Part shown: in pieces, positions 1 through 12,575 of the stretch
How the letters are laid out: every line of letters begins with the position of its first letter
Position numbering within the stretch: position 1 is the first letter of the stretch
From: Mustela lutreola
Lineage: Eukaryota; Chordata; Mammalia; Carnivora; Mustelidae
DNA length: 64,000 nt
Reading direction: 5' to 3'
Assembly (NCBI RefSeq): GCF_030435805.1
Contig: NC_081303.1
Location: 72,391,910-72,455,909 of the forward strand
Notes under the pieces: model-generated
The model's database searches: none
What the model was told of the DNA's origin: nothing
Seen by the model: only the letters and a program-made list of their open reading frames with translations
Program-made: the position numbers and the translations under genes

Positions 1-1707
1 TGGTGACATGCCGGCCTCTTCATTCTCAGACGCTTCCTTGAATCTTCCATGAGGTTTTCTAGGTGAAACTTGCAAAATTGTCTTCCCTGTCATAATGTAC
101 TAGAGTTCTTCTCTGGTTTTCCATCAACCGTCTGAACCAATATAAGGAAACTGTACGACTCCACAGAAAGTATCACCTGTGCCTCTTCTCCATGGGTGGC
201 TTAGCTCATGCCTCAATGAGCGTCACCAAGGGTGTTTTTCCTTTCTGCACTGGCATGGCCTCAATGCCTTGTTGGTAATTGAGATCCCCTCCTCCACCGG
301 GAGCTAATTACCGCATGGTGCCCAGTGCTTGTCCGTAATTTCCCCAGTTAGCAGGTGGAATGATAGTAATACACTAAGAGAATTTGTTGGTCAGAGAGAA
401 GGCCGTTTTTAATACACCATGGTCATTAGTTGGTTTCCTCTTCAAAATTCTCTGGGGACTTACTAGGAAGCTGAACGTTTTCTGGGCCCCATTTGTTAAA
501 ACAAACATTAATGGAGTTTGAGTTTCCCTACCTAATGACTCTAAATTTTCATTCTCCGGTTGGAGGAAAATGTAGATTTTGCAGTCTCATTTTTGACACC
601 TGTAGGAGGGAAGAAAGGGACGAACAAAGGACAGACTACTAGAACGTCCGAGGCAGCACAAGTGTTTCAGACGCATGGGAAACATCCTCGTTCCTAGAGT
701 GTACTGTGAGCATGATTAGTATCTGTTCAATCAACAAATAAACAAGGTAAATTTGGGTCATGGAGAAAAATATGGGGGTGCCCTGGTGGAGGTAAGTTTT
801 AGCTTAGATGTCTCCTTTGATAGAATGTCCTCCTATTTTCAGATTGAGTATTATTCCCTCTCCCAGTGAGTCCAGACACTTGGGCTGGAAATAGGACAAA
901 TGCTAGACATTGAGGGAAATGATAGAGAAGGACTAAAAATACGGAGATGGGAAATTATGCCCATGACTCACAAACCAAACAAGGGAGGAATCTGGATACT
1001 TGACAGTTTAATATTCAGACCAGGAGTATTAATGAACAGCAAAAGACAGTAATAAAAAAATACTTTTTTAATGTTAATAACTACAATTCACAATGAAATC
1101 AGAATAGACATGAATTTTACATCTCCTCTCCAAAAACACAGGTGCAATCTTTGTAAGAGAGAAGCTGTACGATGTTTACAAGGAAACACACTAATAATGG
1201 ATAACTTTTATAAACATAGCAGGAAGAAAAATATCTCTAAGAAGTTAGTAGGGCTGAGCAATGAATAGGGAAGTATATCAGAGAAGTATCTATTGGAACT
1301 GGTGTTCTAATGAAAGAGTACACATCTTCTTATCAAGGCACGCAAAGTATGTATGAATATTGGCTGTGTATTGAGTCACAATAAAAATTTCAACCAAGGT
1401 CACAAAGTGGCAAGAATACAAACAATATTCCCAATGACAGTGTGATGAACTATCCAATGACTAAGAGATAAAAACGGCTTTTCCAACTGAGAATTTAAAA
1501 ATCTATGAAATAATTGTTGAGTCAAAAGGAAATACAAACCAAAGTGAAATGAGTTCCAGGAAATAATATAAATTACACTCCATGTAGCAGAACATGTGGA
1601 TTAAATTTAAAACAGAGATGAGAGGAAATTTCATGGCTTAGTTATATATATTACATATATTATTAACACATATGTATATGCATATGATTTAAAAAATGGA
1701 AGTACAT

Positions 1708-1823
1708 GGACATTGGGGATGGTATGTGCTTTGGTGAGAGCTGTGAAGTGTGTAAACCTGGTGATTCACAGACCTGTACCCCTGGGGATAAAAATATATG
1801 TTTATAAAAAATAAAAAATTTAA
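1708..1823 (+). mobile_element. Ultra-short L1 3' end insertion with target-site duplication
   Basis: This is only the last ~115 bases of an L1 including its A-rich tail. It is nearly the same sequence as the 3' end of the large L1 at about 34385-34500. It is flanked by a perfect 17-base duplication, aaaaaatggaagtacat, at 1691-1707 and 1824-1840. Copy B has an uninterrupted site near 42970, so the insertion came after the duplication. It is a severely 5'-truncated target-primed insertion. Confidence 0.93.
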
Positions 1824-2686
1824 AAAAAATGGAAGTACATAGAAAGCATCAGAAACTTAAATGAACAACAAATTAAAGAAAAATTCAAAGCAAAAAATAA
1901 TACAAATAAAACACAAATAAATACAAATAATACAAATAACAATAGTTGAATAATACAAACAAAATTAAAAACAGTGGTATGGGGAAAAAAAAAACCCACT
2001 GAAATGTATCTGTTCATTCACATGTATATTAAGTTCTTTGACAACAGTAGACAAAACAAATTATCACTATATAACCCAAGGGAAAAAAGTAATCACAAAC
2101 ATACATAGTACAAAATGGACCAGGAAATAAGCATTTCTAAGAAATTTTTAAATATCAGAATATTTTGTACAAATTTTATTAAGAATTTTGAGAATTTAGA
2201 TGAAATAATTTTGTAGAACCCTAAATTCCATATATGATCCACTAAAAAGAAAAGTGGCTATAGGGGTCGTTTTTCTTAGAAGAAGTAAAGAATATTACCA
2301 CAGGGTCATGCCTCAGAAGAGATACTGTGCCTGCATAATTTCACAGAATCGCAACAAATCTTCAAACACGGATGATCTCAGCCCACCATACAATAACAAC
2401 TTCTTCAAGATACAGAGAAAAACCCATTTGAATCTTTAACTCGCATAGTGTTAAAAAATCTTGTGGATATGTCAATACAATGCAAAAAAACTTAAATGTT
2501 TAGAAAAAAATAACACAACTGAATGAAAAAATTGAAAATGAAGCTTAAAGATGATGACAAATTCAGAGTCATAATAATCAACAATTTGACTGCATAAAGT
2601 GAAATATTTACTTGTAACAAAAGCACAATTAAAGATATTAGAAAAGAAACAATTGGAATATTTCCCCCAAATTATCAAAATATCAG

Positions 2687-2856
2687 GGAACTGGGGTGCT
2701 CAGTCAGTTGAGTGCTTGACTCTTGGTCTCAGATTAGGTAATGATCTCAGGATTGTGGGGTCAAGCCCCATGTCAGACTCCAGGCTCAGGATGGAGTCTG
2801 CCTGTGCTTCTCCCTCTGCTTCTCCTCTCTCTCTCAAATGAATAAGTGAAACTGTG
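2687..2856 (+). mobile_element. CAN-SINE (tRNA-Lys-derived), copy-A specific
   Basis: A degraded CAN-SINE with the tRNA-like head, CT-rich middle and short A-rich tail. The copy B counterpart near 43765-43790 lacks it, so it inserted after the duplication or was precisely lost from B. It lies about 150 bp 3' of the OR10K stop codon. Flanking A/T-rich sequence is partly repeated, a likely worn target-site duplication. Confidence 0.85.
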
Positions 2857-3007
2857 AAAAATTATTGAAATATTAATAAACACTTATGACAAGTTGAAAG
2901 ATAAAATAACTAAACTCTAAAGTTGGAAATTGATATAGGCATACAGTTGATAAAATAAAAGGCACATAATTCACTGAATAGTTAAAATAAAATTTTAATG
3001 AATTAAT

Positions 3008-3949
3008 TTAGTGAATAGGATATGAAGTCTGGCCCATTACCCTTCGAAGGGCTGACTTGAACTCCTTATTCCTCAGACTGTAAATCATCGGATTGAACAG
3101 TGGAGTGAGGATGGTGTAGGACACAGATATGAGGGTGTCCTGACTTGACGAATAGCTGGACTTGGGCCTTAAGTAGATGAAAGAGGCACAGCCGTAATGC
3201 ACAGTTACCACAATGAGATGGGAGGCACAGGTGGAGAAGGCCTTGTACCTGCCGGTGGAGGATGGGATCTTCAAAATGGCAGAAATGATGCGGATGTAAG
3301 AGACCAAGATAAGTAGCAGGGGAATGACCAAGACGAATACACCAATCATGAAAATGACCAACTGACTGAGGCGGGAGTGGTGTGATGCCACCTTGAGGAC
3401 AGGGGCGATGTCACAGAAGAAATGATGGAGCTGGTTGGAGGAACGGAAGGGCAAGTGAAATACCAGGAAGGTGACAACCTGTGCAATAGTAAAGCCACAG
3501 GCACAGGCAGCGCCCACTAGTCCCACACACACCCGGGGTCCCATGAGCTCCGTGTAGCGCAGAGGGTTACAGATGGCCACGTAGCGGTCATAGCCCATGG
3601 CTGCTAGCAGGAAGGAGTGAGAACAGCCAAGGAAGAGGAAGGTGAACATCTGGATGGCACAGCCCAGGAAGGAGATGGTCTTCTTCTGGGCCAGCAGGTC
3701 CACCAGCATCTTGGGTACAATGACGAATGTGTAGCAGGTCTCAGAGCAGGAGAGGACGGCAAGGAAGAAGTACATGGGGGTGTGAAGGGCTCTGTCCAGC
3801 ACGATGGTGGAAATGATGATGGCATTGGTGCCCAGGGTGAACAGGTAGAGGGGCAGGAAGGCTATGAAGAGCAGCCGCTGCAGCCCAGCCAGAGAAGAGA
3901 AGCCAAGGAAGACGAACTCCCTCACCAGGGTCTCATTGCCCTGCTCCAT
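3008..3949 (-). CDS. OR10K: Olfactory receptor, family 10 subfamily K (copy A)
   Basis: An intact 313-residue odorant receptor, a seven-transmembrane class A GPCR expected in the plasma membrane and cilia of olfactory neurons. N5 in NET is the usual N-terminal glycosylation site. Other marks are LHTPMYFFL at 55-63, the first loop cysteine C97, MGYDRYVAIC at 118-127, extracellular-loop cysteines including C179, SY at 217-218, KAFSTCASHL at 236-245 and PMIYSLRNK at 287-295. The length matches human OR10K1 as I recall it. The reading frame extends five codons further upstream but there begins with TTG, so the family-standard ATG at 3949 (MEQGNET) is chosen. A plausible 3' splice acceptor (pyrimidine tract then AG near 3959) sits just upstream, so the upstream codons are probably intronic. 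It is 97% identical to the 44225-45166 gene (8 differences). The odorant is unknown. Confidence 0.95.
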   Translation of the reverse strand: MEQGNETLVREFVFLGFSSLAGLQRLLFIAFLPLYLFTLGTNAIIISTIVLDRALHTPMYFFLAVLSCSETCYTFVIVPKMLVDLLAQKKTISFLGCAIQMFTFLFLGCSHSFLLAAMGYDRYVAICNPLRYTELMGPRVCVGLVGAACACGFTIAQVVTFLVFHLPFRSSNQLHHFFCDIAPVLKVASHHSRLSQLVIFMIGVFVLVIPLLLILVSYIRIISAILKIPSSTGRYKAFSTCASHLIVVTVHYGCASFIYLRPKSSYSSSQDTLISVSYTILTPLFNPMIYSLRNKEFKSALRRVMGQTSYPIH

Positions 3950-6699
3950 GCAGAGCGCCTCCAAAGAGGAGAGTCAGGGACAGCGACAGAGGCCAGGATC
4001 CAGGAAGGAGAGTAGAAATGTGTGGGAAAAGCAGCACAAACTCTGTATGCAGGCAAGACCTTCATTCCCCCTTGGAAAGGTCTGCCAAGAAAAGAATTAA
4101 GGCTAAATATACAACCGAGGATTGGACAGCCACTTAGGAGACTTCTCTGAGACTAAGACCATGGTATCTCTCTAGCCAAGGATTAAGGATCTGTCTCACT
4201 GGTTTTACTTGTATCTTACTTAGGGATTTCTTGCTCCCTATCACCCCCAGGAAACTAGCTCTCCAAAAGTGAAGAAACGTGTTTAATTTTAGCAATCTGA
4301 GCATGATCAGGTCATGGAATGAAGGAATGAGTTGAGTTTGTACACAGCATGTGAACCCCAGTTTGTCCCACCATAAAATGGGAAGGGGGAGGAAGAATCC
4401 CCAGCAAATATGTGCAGAGAATTGTGTTTGTGGACGACTTCTTACATGCTAGGGTATGTGGTAAGAACATTGTATACTTACGTCAATTATTTATTACACC
4501 AATCTATGGCAATAACCGAAACAATAAGGGAAAAAAAAAACAGCTTTGGTGTTATTTCTGACAGACTGACTAATGAGTAATTAGCACATTCCTGGAGGCT
4601 CCACGCTGGGATCCTGTCAAGAGTGGAACAGAAGGCAATACTGGTTTAAAGAAAAATGCCCCCTATTCTAGGAAAAGAAGAGTCACCAGGGTGGTAGAAA
4701 GAGATTCATTACTTGAGGTCTTTGTAGTTCATCTCCCTTTTCCCATTTTCTGTGCTTCAGAAAAACTCAGAGAACAGTTTTCCAAAAATGGCTCAGAGCT
4801 TGTCACAGAACATGAGAAAGAATGGGACAATTGGTCAGTTTTCCAGGTGCCTGTGCTGTGTCATAAATCAGACTTTATGTTTTTATATACTGTTATGCCA
4901 ACACGATTATTATATCCACAATATAAGATACTTTTTGAATATTCTACTTCTAAATGCAGTCTGCAAGCTGTTAGAAAGGATTGTTTTTAAGTTAACTAAC
5001 ATCGGATATAAGATGTATCCAATATGTAAGATATATCTCATAACTAATATCAGATATAAGGTAACTAATATCAGATCATTTTCATGGGTGTATTTCCCAA
5101 TTGTCTGAGAGTAGGAAGTGAAGAAAGTGTTCCCTGTAAGCAAAATCACCTGGGCTCTATTTATCAGATGCATCCAGTTTTTATTTACACTTTTCGATAT
5201 ATTTATATACTTAGGCATCAATTTCTGTTGAGGAATCATTTGCATCTGCTACCAGAATTTGAGGTTTGGGGTTCTTCTAGACAATAGTAAACGCTAGATT
5301 TCTAGATTCTCAGGTAAATGATGATAAACTCCTATTTATCCCTAGAACTTGGGATAATAAATTTTCATTCTTTCTTACTTGCTAGAGACTGGTCCTAAAC
5401 TTAAATAGATAAAATTATTCACTTATTTGAAGTTAATAAGGGGATATTCACATTGACTGGTATGAATGCTCTTTAACAAATAACAGGGCTTTGTCATTCC
5501 GTAACTGTCAAGATAGTTCTGTTAAATATAAAGTACATATTTACCATGTCTATCCCCATTATATAAATATATATGTGTACAATAGCTGTATGTTTTCTAT
5601 ATTTAGAAATAAGAAATTCAATGAGACAGTGTGCATACATACACCCTCACCAGGACAAAGGGATTTCTGTATTTCAAGACAATGAGGCAAATCCATATTT
5701 ATACACATTGCTTATCCTTGTCTTGGCACTTTCCAAATATTTTTCTTGGTTTCCATTCACCTAATGCATGTCAAATTCCCACCATATCCTAACTCCACTG
5801 AGTATATCATATGGATTAGGCCACAGAGGCTAAAATTCTCTCAATTCTGAAGGAATACCTGTATCTCCCCAAATCCAGAACTACTGTGTAAATGATTTGT
5901 CACTCAGACCCATGAAACAACTGATTTCAGTTATGTGGACATTTTTCTTACATACTATTAATATTACCCCACCATCTAAAGGGATTGTGTTATTGATATA
6001 TTTGCCCTTGTGTGATATATGGGAACCCAGAAACACAGTCCATCTGGGGAAGCAGCGCTCATCTGCTCCAGATAACATCAGAAACCACTACAGTCTGATA
6101 AATCTGTACCCTGAATAGAAAGATACAAGAGCAGAGAAATGAAAAGATCTTCCAGCCAAATACCCACAAGCTATAAAAGTCAAGTAAAAGATCCCTCTGT
6201 GTGACATGAGAAGAACTCTATGTTAAGTAGTTTTGAGTAACTTTGACCAAGACACTTCATTTAAGACACACATAAAGTAAGGATATTCCATCACCTTACT
6301 TTAAAACTAAGGGGCTAGGGTAAGCAACAAGTGTTATAATTTGACCAGAGGCATGGAAAAGTACTTAAGCAGAAGTTCCTTGAGCATTACCTTGCAGAAG
6401 GAGTTTTGCTTAGGGTGAGAGTTTAGACCCCAAGAGTCTTTTCAACTCAGGCAGTCCTAGATTCTCTAAATGATGATCCCTGAAGTGCCCTTATATTTGA
6501 GAACCTATGGAGGACATTCAGGTTACAATCCTAGGACATGACATTTGCATATCCTATTTTTCTCATTCCTTAGATACCCCACTGAGATATAATATAATCC
6601 GGATTTAAATAGTATCTTGGCATAGGAGGGTCCTGGGTACCTCCAAAAGGGGGCAAATCTACATGTTTCTCAAATTCAAAACTTTTGAGATACCCAGAT
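3950..6699. other. 5' flank of OR10K-A, no gene seen
   Basis: Upstream of the OR10K exon; it should hold the intron and 5' noncoding exon usual for ORs, but I cannot place them. The first ~230 bp match copy B closely. About 4240-5480 is much more diverged, and 5740-6690 is again about 96% identical. Short open frames here are not conserved between the copies and are not believed. Confidence 0.6.
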
Positions 6700-6896
6700 T
6701 TTTTTAAGAAAGATTTTATTTATTTACTTGACAGAGAGAGAGATCATAAGCAGGCAGAGAGGCAGGCAGAGAGAGAGGAAGAAGCAGGCTCCCCACTGAA
6801 CAGAGATCCGGATGCAGGGCTCGATGCCAGGACCCTGAGATCATGACCTGAGCTGAAGGCAGAGGCTTTAACCCACTGAGCTACCCAGGCACCCCA
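6700..6896 (-). mobile_element. CAN-SINE with target-site duplication and empty site in copy B
   Basis: A complete-looking CAN-SINE on the minus strand: T-rich tail on the left, tRNA-like head on the right. It is flanked by gagatacccagat at 6687-6699 and 6897-6909. Copy B has this 13-mer once, at about 48555-48567, a clean empty site showing insertion into copy A after the duplication. Confidence 0.96.
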
Positions 6897-6909
6897 GAGA
6901 TACCCAGAT

Positions 6910-9060
6910 GTTTTCTTAAGGAAAACATCAATCAATAAACCAAGACAAATTACATAGACAGCAACAGAGAGCAAAGAAGTAAAATTTTTATCTTCTTCAA
7001 TAAACTCAAAACACCTGAACTTATCCTATTAAAATGGAGTCTGAGCATTAGATTTCAGTTATAGCTAAAAAGAGACTTCGATGAGTACACGGCAGAGAGA
7101 GAAGTGGCAATTCAGGATCTGTTTCTTTTAATCCATGAGTCAACCAGTCACAAAGAAGAGAAAAGAAAATCTAGCTGGGAACCAAACTGACCTAGGCTGA
7201 TCATTGTGAAAATTCATAGAATTCTACTAGGGAGCACACCTAATCAATCTCAGGACCTCGAGTTAAAAGTAGCCCCTGATTCTCCTTCTCACTTACGGAA
7301 ACTGCCCTCGGTGATCTCCTTGAGGAGCTTTATGTTCACAAGCTCTACCCATCACTCAGGTTCACACCGCACAGAGCCCAAGGCTACATCGATATTCCTG
7401 TTGTCCTATCAGCACCAACGTCACTCTCCTCCTTTCAGTTCAGACAGAAGGAGCTATTCAGTATCTGGGACCCTTGACAAGTAGATTCTAAGCCAAAGAT
7501 TGGAAACTGAAGAAATGACACCAGAAGAGAGTGAATCTGCCCTGAATAGAAGCTCTCATCTCCATCAATAGAGCAAGCCTCTGCCACCCATCAGGACCCT
7601 GGGTCAAACTCACTGTCTGTAGAAGCTCTGGTGACCAGCATGCAGTGTGGTTATTAGAAGCATGTCCTTGATTGTTGGACTCTTGAGGCTCTACTACTGG
7701 AGATGTTGTCTTGGGGTTAATTAGATATCAAGTCTATTTTGGAGAATTAATGTCACCATGTTCTCAAAGGTAGCATTTTCTGTGGAACCTGGGGAGAAGG
7801 AGCCAGCAGCATAATTAGCCTGAGTCTACAATGGAGTCAAAGGAGGACTTAATTACAAATTCATCTTCTCAGGTTCTTGTCCAAAGACATTTTCATTAGG
7901 GACCTTGGGATACTCTGACAAAACCTGAATTTTAACACGCATCCTCAGTCTAGTGAGTTCTTTCATTCAATTGATTGCTGCCTACAAATGCTTTTTTAGT
8001 AGAGTAACTAAGCAATAAAGTTCTCCCTTTTATCCAAGCAAGTCCAAAATGAGTATAAATCCAGTTCAAATCCCAGCATGAATCATGAAGGCAACCGATA
8101 GTCACATTTCTGAAGTCTACATGGAAGAATAAGACAATTTTGAAAAAGATGGTTCATACCGAGGCTCACTCTTCCCAAGAGTAAGGTGGCTCAGTAGTAA
8201 CAAAGAGCACGCTGTGGGAGCAAAGAGAGATAAATAGTACAGACAGACAGAGAGGAGAGCTCAGAAATGCATCTGTGCATTTTTGGCAACAGAAATGACC
8301 TCACATGTCAGGAAGAAAACCATGATTGTTTAGTGAATAATACTGGGAAAAGGGCTCCTTCTTTGGACCTCACTACTCAAAGGAGGTGTCCTGGTAGAAT
8401 AAAGACATTTCTTCCTGAAGGCTCAGTAGGAGCACTGAGTGTGTGACCATTCCTGATTAAGCCCTTTGGGTCTACTCCGTCTTCCAAGTAAGGTGCTGTG
8501 CCCACTCCCCAGCACCAACCATGTGTGAGTCTGGGAATCAGTGGGAGAGGAGTTGGACACCCCTCCTTCCATTACACCCTGAATGACTGACACATACAGG
8601 GTTGAGTTATACAGTTCAGAGGCATTATTTCTCAAGAGTGTTGCCTCTGACAGGAAACACAAAACTGGAAATTGAGGTTTGCCTTTGGCCTTTTCAGTCT
8701 ACTTTGTTCTACTGTACAGGTGATCTGCAGGCAAAATGGGTCTTGTTACACTAGCTAGAGTAATTGTTCCTTTTTTTTTTTTTTCTTTTGGTGATTGCTA
8801 CAGTGTTGATTTTACTTTTCTGAAAACATGTCCTTGATATAAAAATTTAAATTCAGCTTATAGATGTGTAAGTTACAGACAGATTGTTTTGTGAGTATCC
8901 TTTAGCATGAGGAACACAGCTAAATCTTTCAGTGAATATGCAGACTTTTGAAAGGTACATTTATTCTAAGCTTTTAGGTTTTTAGTTCCAGAGTCTACAT
9001 ATCATTTGTTTTCCATCTAAGGATATTGACTTTCCTGATGACAGAGCCAATACATTTTTC
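6910..9060. other. Duplicated intergenic block, very similar between copies
   Basis: No gene is recognised. It matches about 48568-50930 at very high identity; only a few mismatches were seen at 7350-7640. About 140 bp present in copy B (about 49495-49635) is absent here at 7830. The part at 8435-9110 is the copy-A version of the arm that became an inverted repeat in copy B; copy A has it once. Confidence 0.75.
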
Positions 9061-9856
9061 CTCTCTTTAAAATTTTTAATTTATTTTCATCTTTTATTTT
9101 GAAATGTTTTCCAACTTTGCAATATTGTACATATTTAAGACCTACAACATGATGTTTGATATATGTATGTATTGTGAAATGATTACGACAATATGACTAT
9201 TTATTTATATCACATCACCTAGTTATGATCTGTGTGTGAGGGAAGAACACTTGTGATCAACAACCTCAACAAATTTGAAGTATATAATACAGACTTATTA
9301 ACTATAGCTGCCATGCTATACATTAAACCTCCGGGACTTATCCAAACTTTGTAACCAACATTTGTTCCCCTTGTTACTCCTGAGTGTCATCACTACATTT
9401 CCCCTTCCTTCAGTCCCCTAAATTGGCCGTCACCAATTTAGTCTCTGCTTTTATGAATTTGACTTTTTCAGATCACATCATGATTATCATCATTAATGAT
9501 CACCACAATGATCAATGACCACCACAACATTATGTGGTGTGTGTATGTGTGTGTGTGTGTCTTTTTTCACTCAACACAATTTCCTCCAGATTCATCCTGT
9601 TGTCAGAAATGGGAGAATCTCCTTTCTCATGGAAGAATAATATTTTACTTTACACAAATACTTTTATACCCTATTTGTTAAGAGTTTTAATCATGAATGG
9701 AAATGGAACTTTGTCAAATGTTCCTTCTGTATTTTTTTTCTAATTGTGATTTTTTTTTCTCACGTTTTTTTACTCTGTTCTACCACATTGATTGATGTTG
9801 ATATGTTGATCTGTCCTTGAATCTCATGGATAAGTCTCACTTGATCATAATATGTA
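9061..9856 (-). mobile_element. Old antisense L1, 3' part (copy A)
   Basis: Read on the minus strand this is the 3' UTR and end of ORF2 of an old L1. The stretch around 9290-9480 is typical of old L1 ends. It is shared with copy B (about 50935-51780), so it predates the duplication. It continues at 12343-14215, split by the younger L1 inserted at 9874. Confidence 0.8.
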
Positions 9857-9873
9857 ATAATTTTAGCGTGTCA

Positions 9874-12325
9874 AAATCTAGCCAATAGGATCCGACAATA
9901 CTTTAAAAGGATTATTCATCTTGCCCAGGTGAGATGTATTCGTGGGATGCAAGGGCAGTTCAACATTTGCAAATCAACCAACATTATAGAGCACATTAAA
10001 AAAAGAAAAGAAAAGAATCATATAATTCTCTCAATTGATGCAGAAAAAGCATTTGACAGAATACAACATCCTTTCCTGATTAAATTTCTTCAAAGTACTG
10101 GGATAGAGGGAACATACCTCAATATCATAAGAGCTATCTATCAAAATCCCACAGCAAATATCATTCTCAATGGGGAAAAAAAATGAGCGCTTTTCCCTTA
10201 AGATCAGGAACATGACAGGAATGCCCACTCTCATCATTATTGTTCATCAAAGTACTGGAAGTCCTAGCCTCAGCAATCAGACAACAAAAAGAAATAAAAA
10301 GCATTTAAACAGGCAAAGAAGAAGTCAAACTCTCTCTCTTTGCACATGGCATGATACTTTATGTGGAAAAGCAAAAAGATTCCACCCCAGGTTATTAGAA
10401 CACATACAGCAATTCAGCAACATGGCAGAATACAAAATCAATGCACAGAAATCAGTTGCATTTCTATACACTCACCATATATCTGAAGAAAAAGAAATTA
10501 AGGAATCAATTCTATTTATAATAGTTCCAAAAACCATAAGATACCTAGGAATAAACCTAACCAAAGAGGTAAAAGATCTATACTCTAGAAATTGCAGAAC
10601 AATTATGAAAGAAATGGTGGAAGACATAAAGAGATGGAAAAACATTCCATGCTCATGGAATAGAAGAATAACATTGTTAAAAAGCTATGCTGTCCTAAGC
10701 TATCTATACTTTCAATGCAATCACTGTCAAAATAACACTGACATTTTTCACAGAACTGAAACAAACAATCTTAAATTTGTATGGAACCAGAAGAAAACCT
10801 AAATTTTCAGGGTAAAGTTGAAAAAGAAAGCTAAAACTGGGGGTTTCATAATGCCTGACTTCAAGCTACATTACAAAGATGTGATCATCAAGACAGCATG
10901 GCATTGGCACAAAAACAGACACATAGATCAATGGAACAGGATAGAGAGCCCAGAAATGGACCCTCAACTCTATGGTCAATTAATCTTTGACAAGGAAGGA
11001 AAGAACATCCAGTGGAAGAAAGACAATCTCTTCAATAAAATGTGCTGGGTAAATTGAACAGCTGTATACAGAAGACTGAAACTAAACCATTCTCTTCTAC
11101 CATACAGAAAGATAAACTCAAAATGGATGAAAGACCTCAATGTGAGACACAAATCCATCAAAATCATGAAGGAGAACATAGGCAGTAACCTCTTCAACAT
11201 TGGCCAAAGCAATTTCTTTCAAGACACATCTTTGAATGCAAGGGAAACAAAAGCAAGAATGAATTTTTGGGACTTCATCAAGATAAAAAGCTTTGGCACA
11301 GCAAAGGAAACAGTCACCAAAACTAAGAGGCAATCCACAGAATGGGAGAAGATATTTGTAGATGACATTTCAGATAAAAGGCTAGTATCCAAAATCTATA
11401 AAGAATTTATCAAACTCAACACTCCCAAAACAAACAATCCAGTCAAGAAATGGGCAGAAAACATGAACAGACACTTCTCTAACGATACAAATGGCTAACA
11501 GATACCTGAAAAAATGTTCAGTTGCACGAGCCACCAGGGAAATACAAATCAAAACCACAATGAGATAGCACCTTACACCAATTAAAAAGGAAAAAATTAA
11601 CAAGACAGGAAGCAGCAAATCTTGGTGAGGATGTGGAGAAAGGAGAACCCTCTTATACTGTTGGTGAGAATGAAATCTGGTACAGCCACTCTGGAAAACG
11701 GTAAGGAGGTTCCTCAAAAAGTTAAAAATAGAGCTACACTACAACCCAGAAATTGCACTACTTGGTATTTACACCAAAAATGCAGTCATAGTGAAAAGAA
11801 GGGGCACGTTCAATGTTCATAGCAACAATGTCCACAATAGCCAGACTCTGGAAGGAGCTGAGATGTCCTTCAACAGAAGAATGGGTAAAGAGGATGTGGT
11901 ACATATAGTCAATGGAATATGATTCAGCCATCAGAAAAGATGAATACCCACCATTTGCACCAACATGGATGGAACTAGAGGGGATTATGCTAAGTGAAAT
12001 AAGTCAAATAGAGAAAGACAATTATCATATGGTTTCACTCATATGTGGAATATAAGGGATAGCATGGAGGACCACAGAGGAGGGGAGGGAAAATTGAACT
12101 GAAAGAAATCAGAGAGGGAGACAAACCATGATAGGCTGGACTCCAGGAAACACACTGAGACTTAAAGAGGGGAAGGTGGTAAAGAAATGGGATAACCAAG
12201 TGCAGGCTATAAAGTAGGGTACATGTTGTGATGAGCACTGGGTATTATGCAAATAATGAATCATTGAACACTACATCAAAAACTAATGTACTATATGGTG
12301 ATGAACTGAACATAATAAAAGAAAA
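9874..12325 (+). mobile_element. 5'-truncated L1 inserted into the older L1 (copy A only)
   Basis: The 3' ~2.45 kb of a carnivore L1: ORF2 from the reverse transcriptase domain to its C terminus, then the 3' UTR and A-tail. Frames at 9929-10186, 10170-10802, 10818-11057 and 11127-11498 give recognisable ORF2 protein broken by frameshifts. The catalytic FADD motif reads FAHG near 10340, so it would be inactive even in frame. Flanking target-site duplications are ataattttagcgtgtca (9857-9873) and ataatttcagtgtgtca (12326-12342), two mismatches apart. Those mismatches suggest a moderately old insertion. Confidence 0.93.
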
Positions 12326-12460
12326 ATAATTTCAGTGTGTCATTGTATTCATTTTCCCAGCATTTTGCTTATCCGTGATATTGACCTATGGTATTGCTGT
12401 GCTGTCCTTGGCTTTGGTGTTAGGGTATTGTTACCCTCATGATATGAGTTTGAAAATCTT

Positions 12461-12575
12461 CCTGTTCTTCTTCGTCCTCTCCTTCCTCCTCTCCCTCCTC
12501 CTCCTCCTCCTCCTCCTCCTCCTCCTCCTCCTCCTCCTCCTCCTCCTCTTCTTCTTCTTCTTCTTCTTCTTCTTA
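12461..12575 (+). repeat. (TCC)n/(TTC)n polypyrimidine tract
   Basis: About 55 bases of TCC repeats run into about 25 bases of TTC repeats, with imperfect CT-rich sequence before them. The whole ~115 bases is a pure pyrimidine strand apart from rare interruptions. It sits inside the old antisense L1 of copy A. The corresponding L1 part is deleted in copy B. Confidence 0.95.

Noticed and set aside
3617-4015. 132-codon plus-strand open frame, repeated at 44834-45232
   Set aside because: It is the reverse strand of the OR10K coding exon. It is kept in both copies only because the receptor is; charged low-complexity protein with no known motif.
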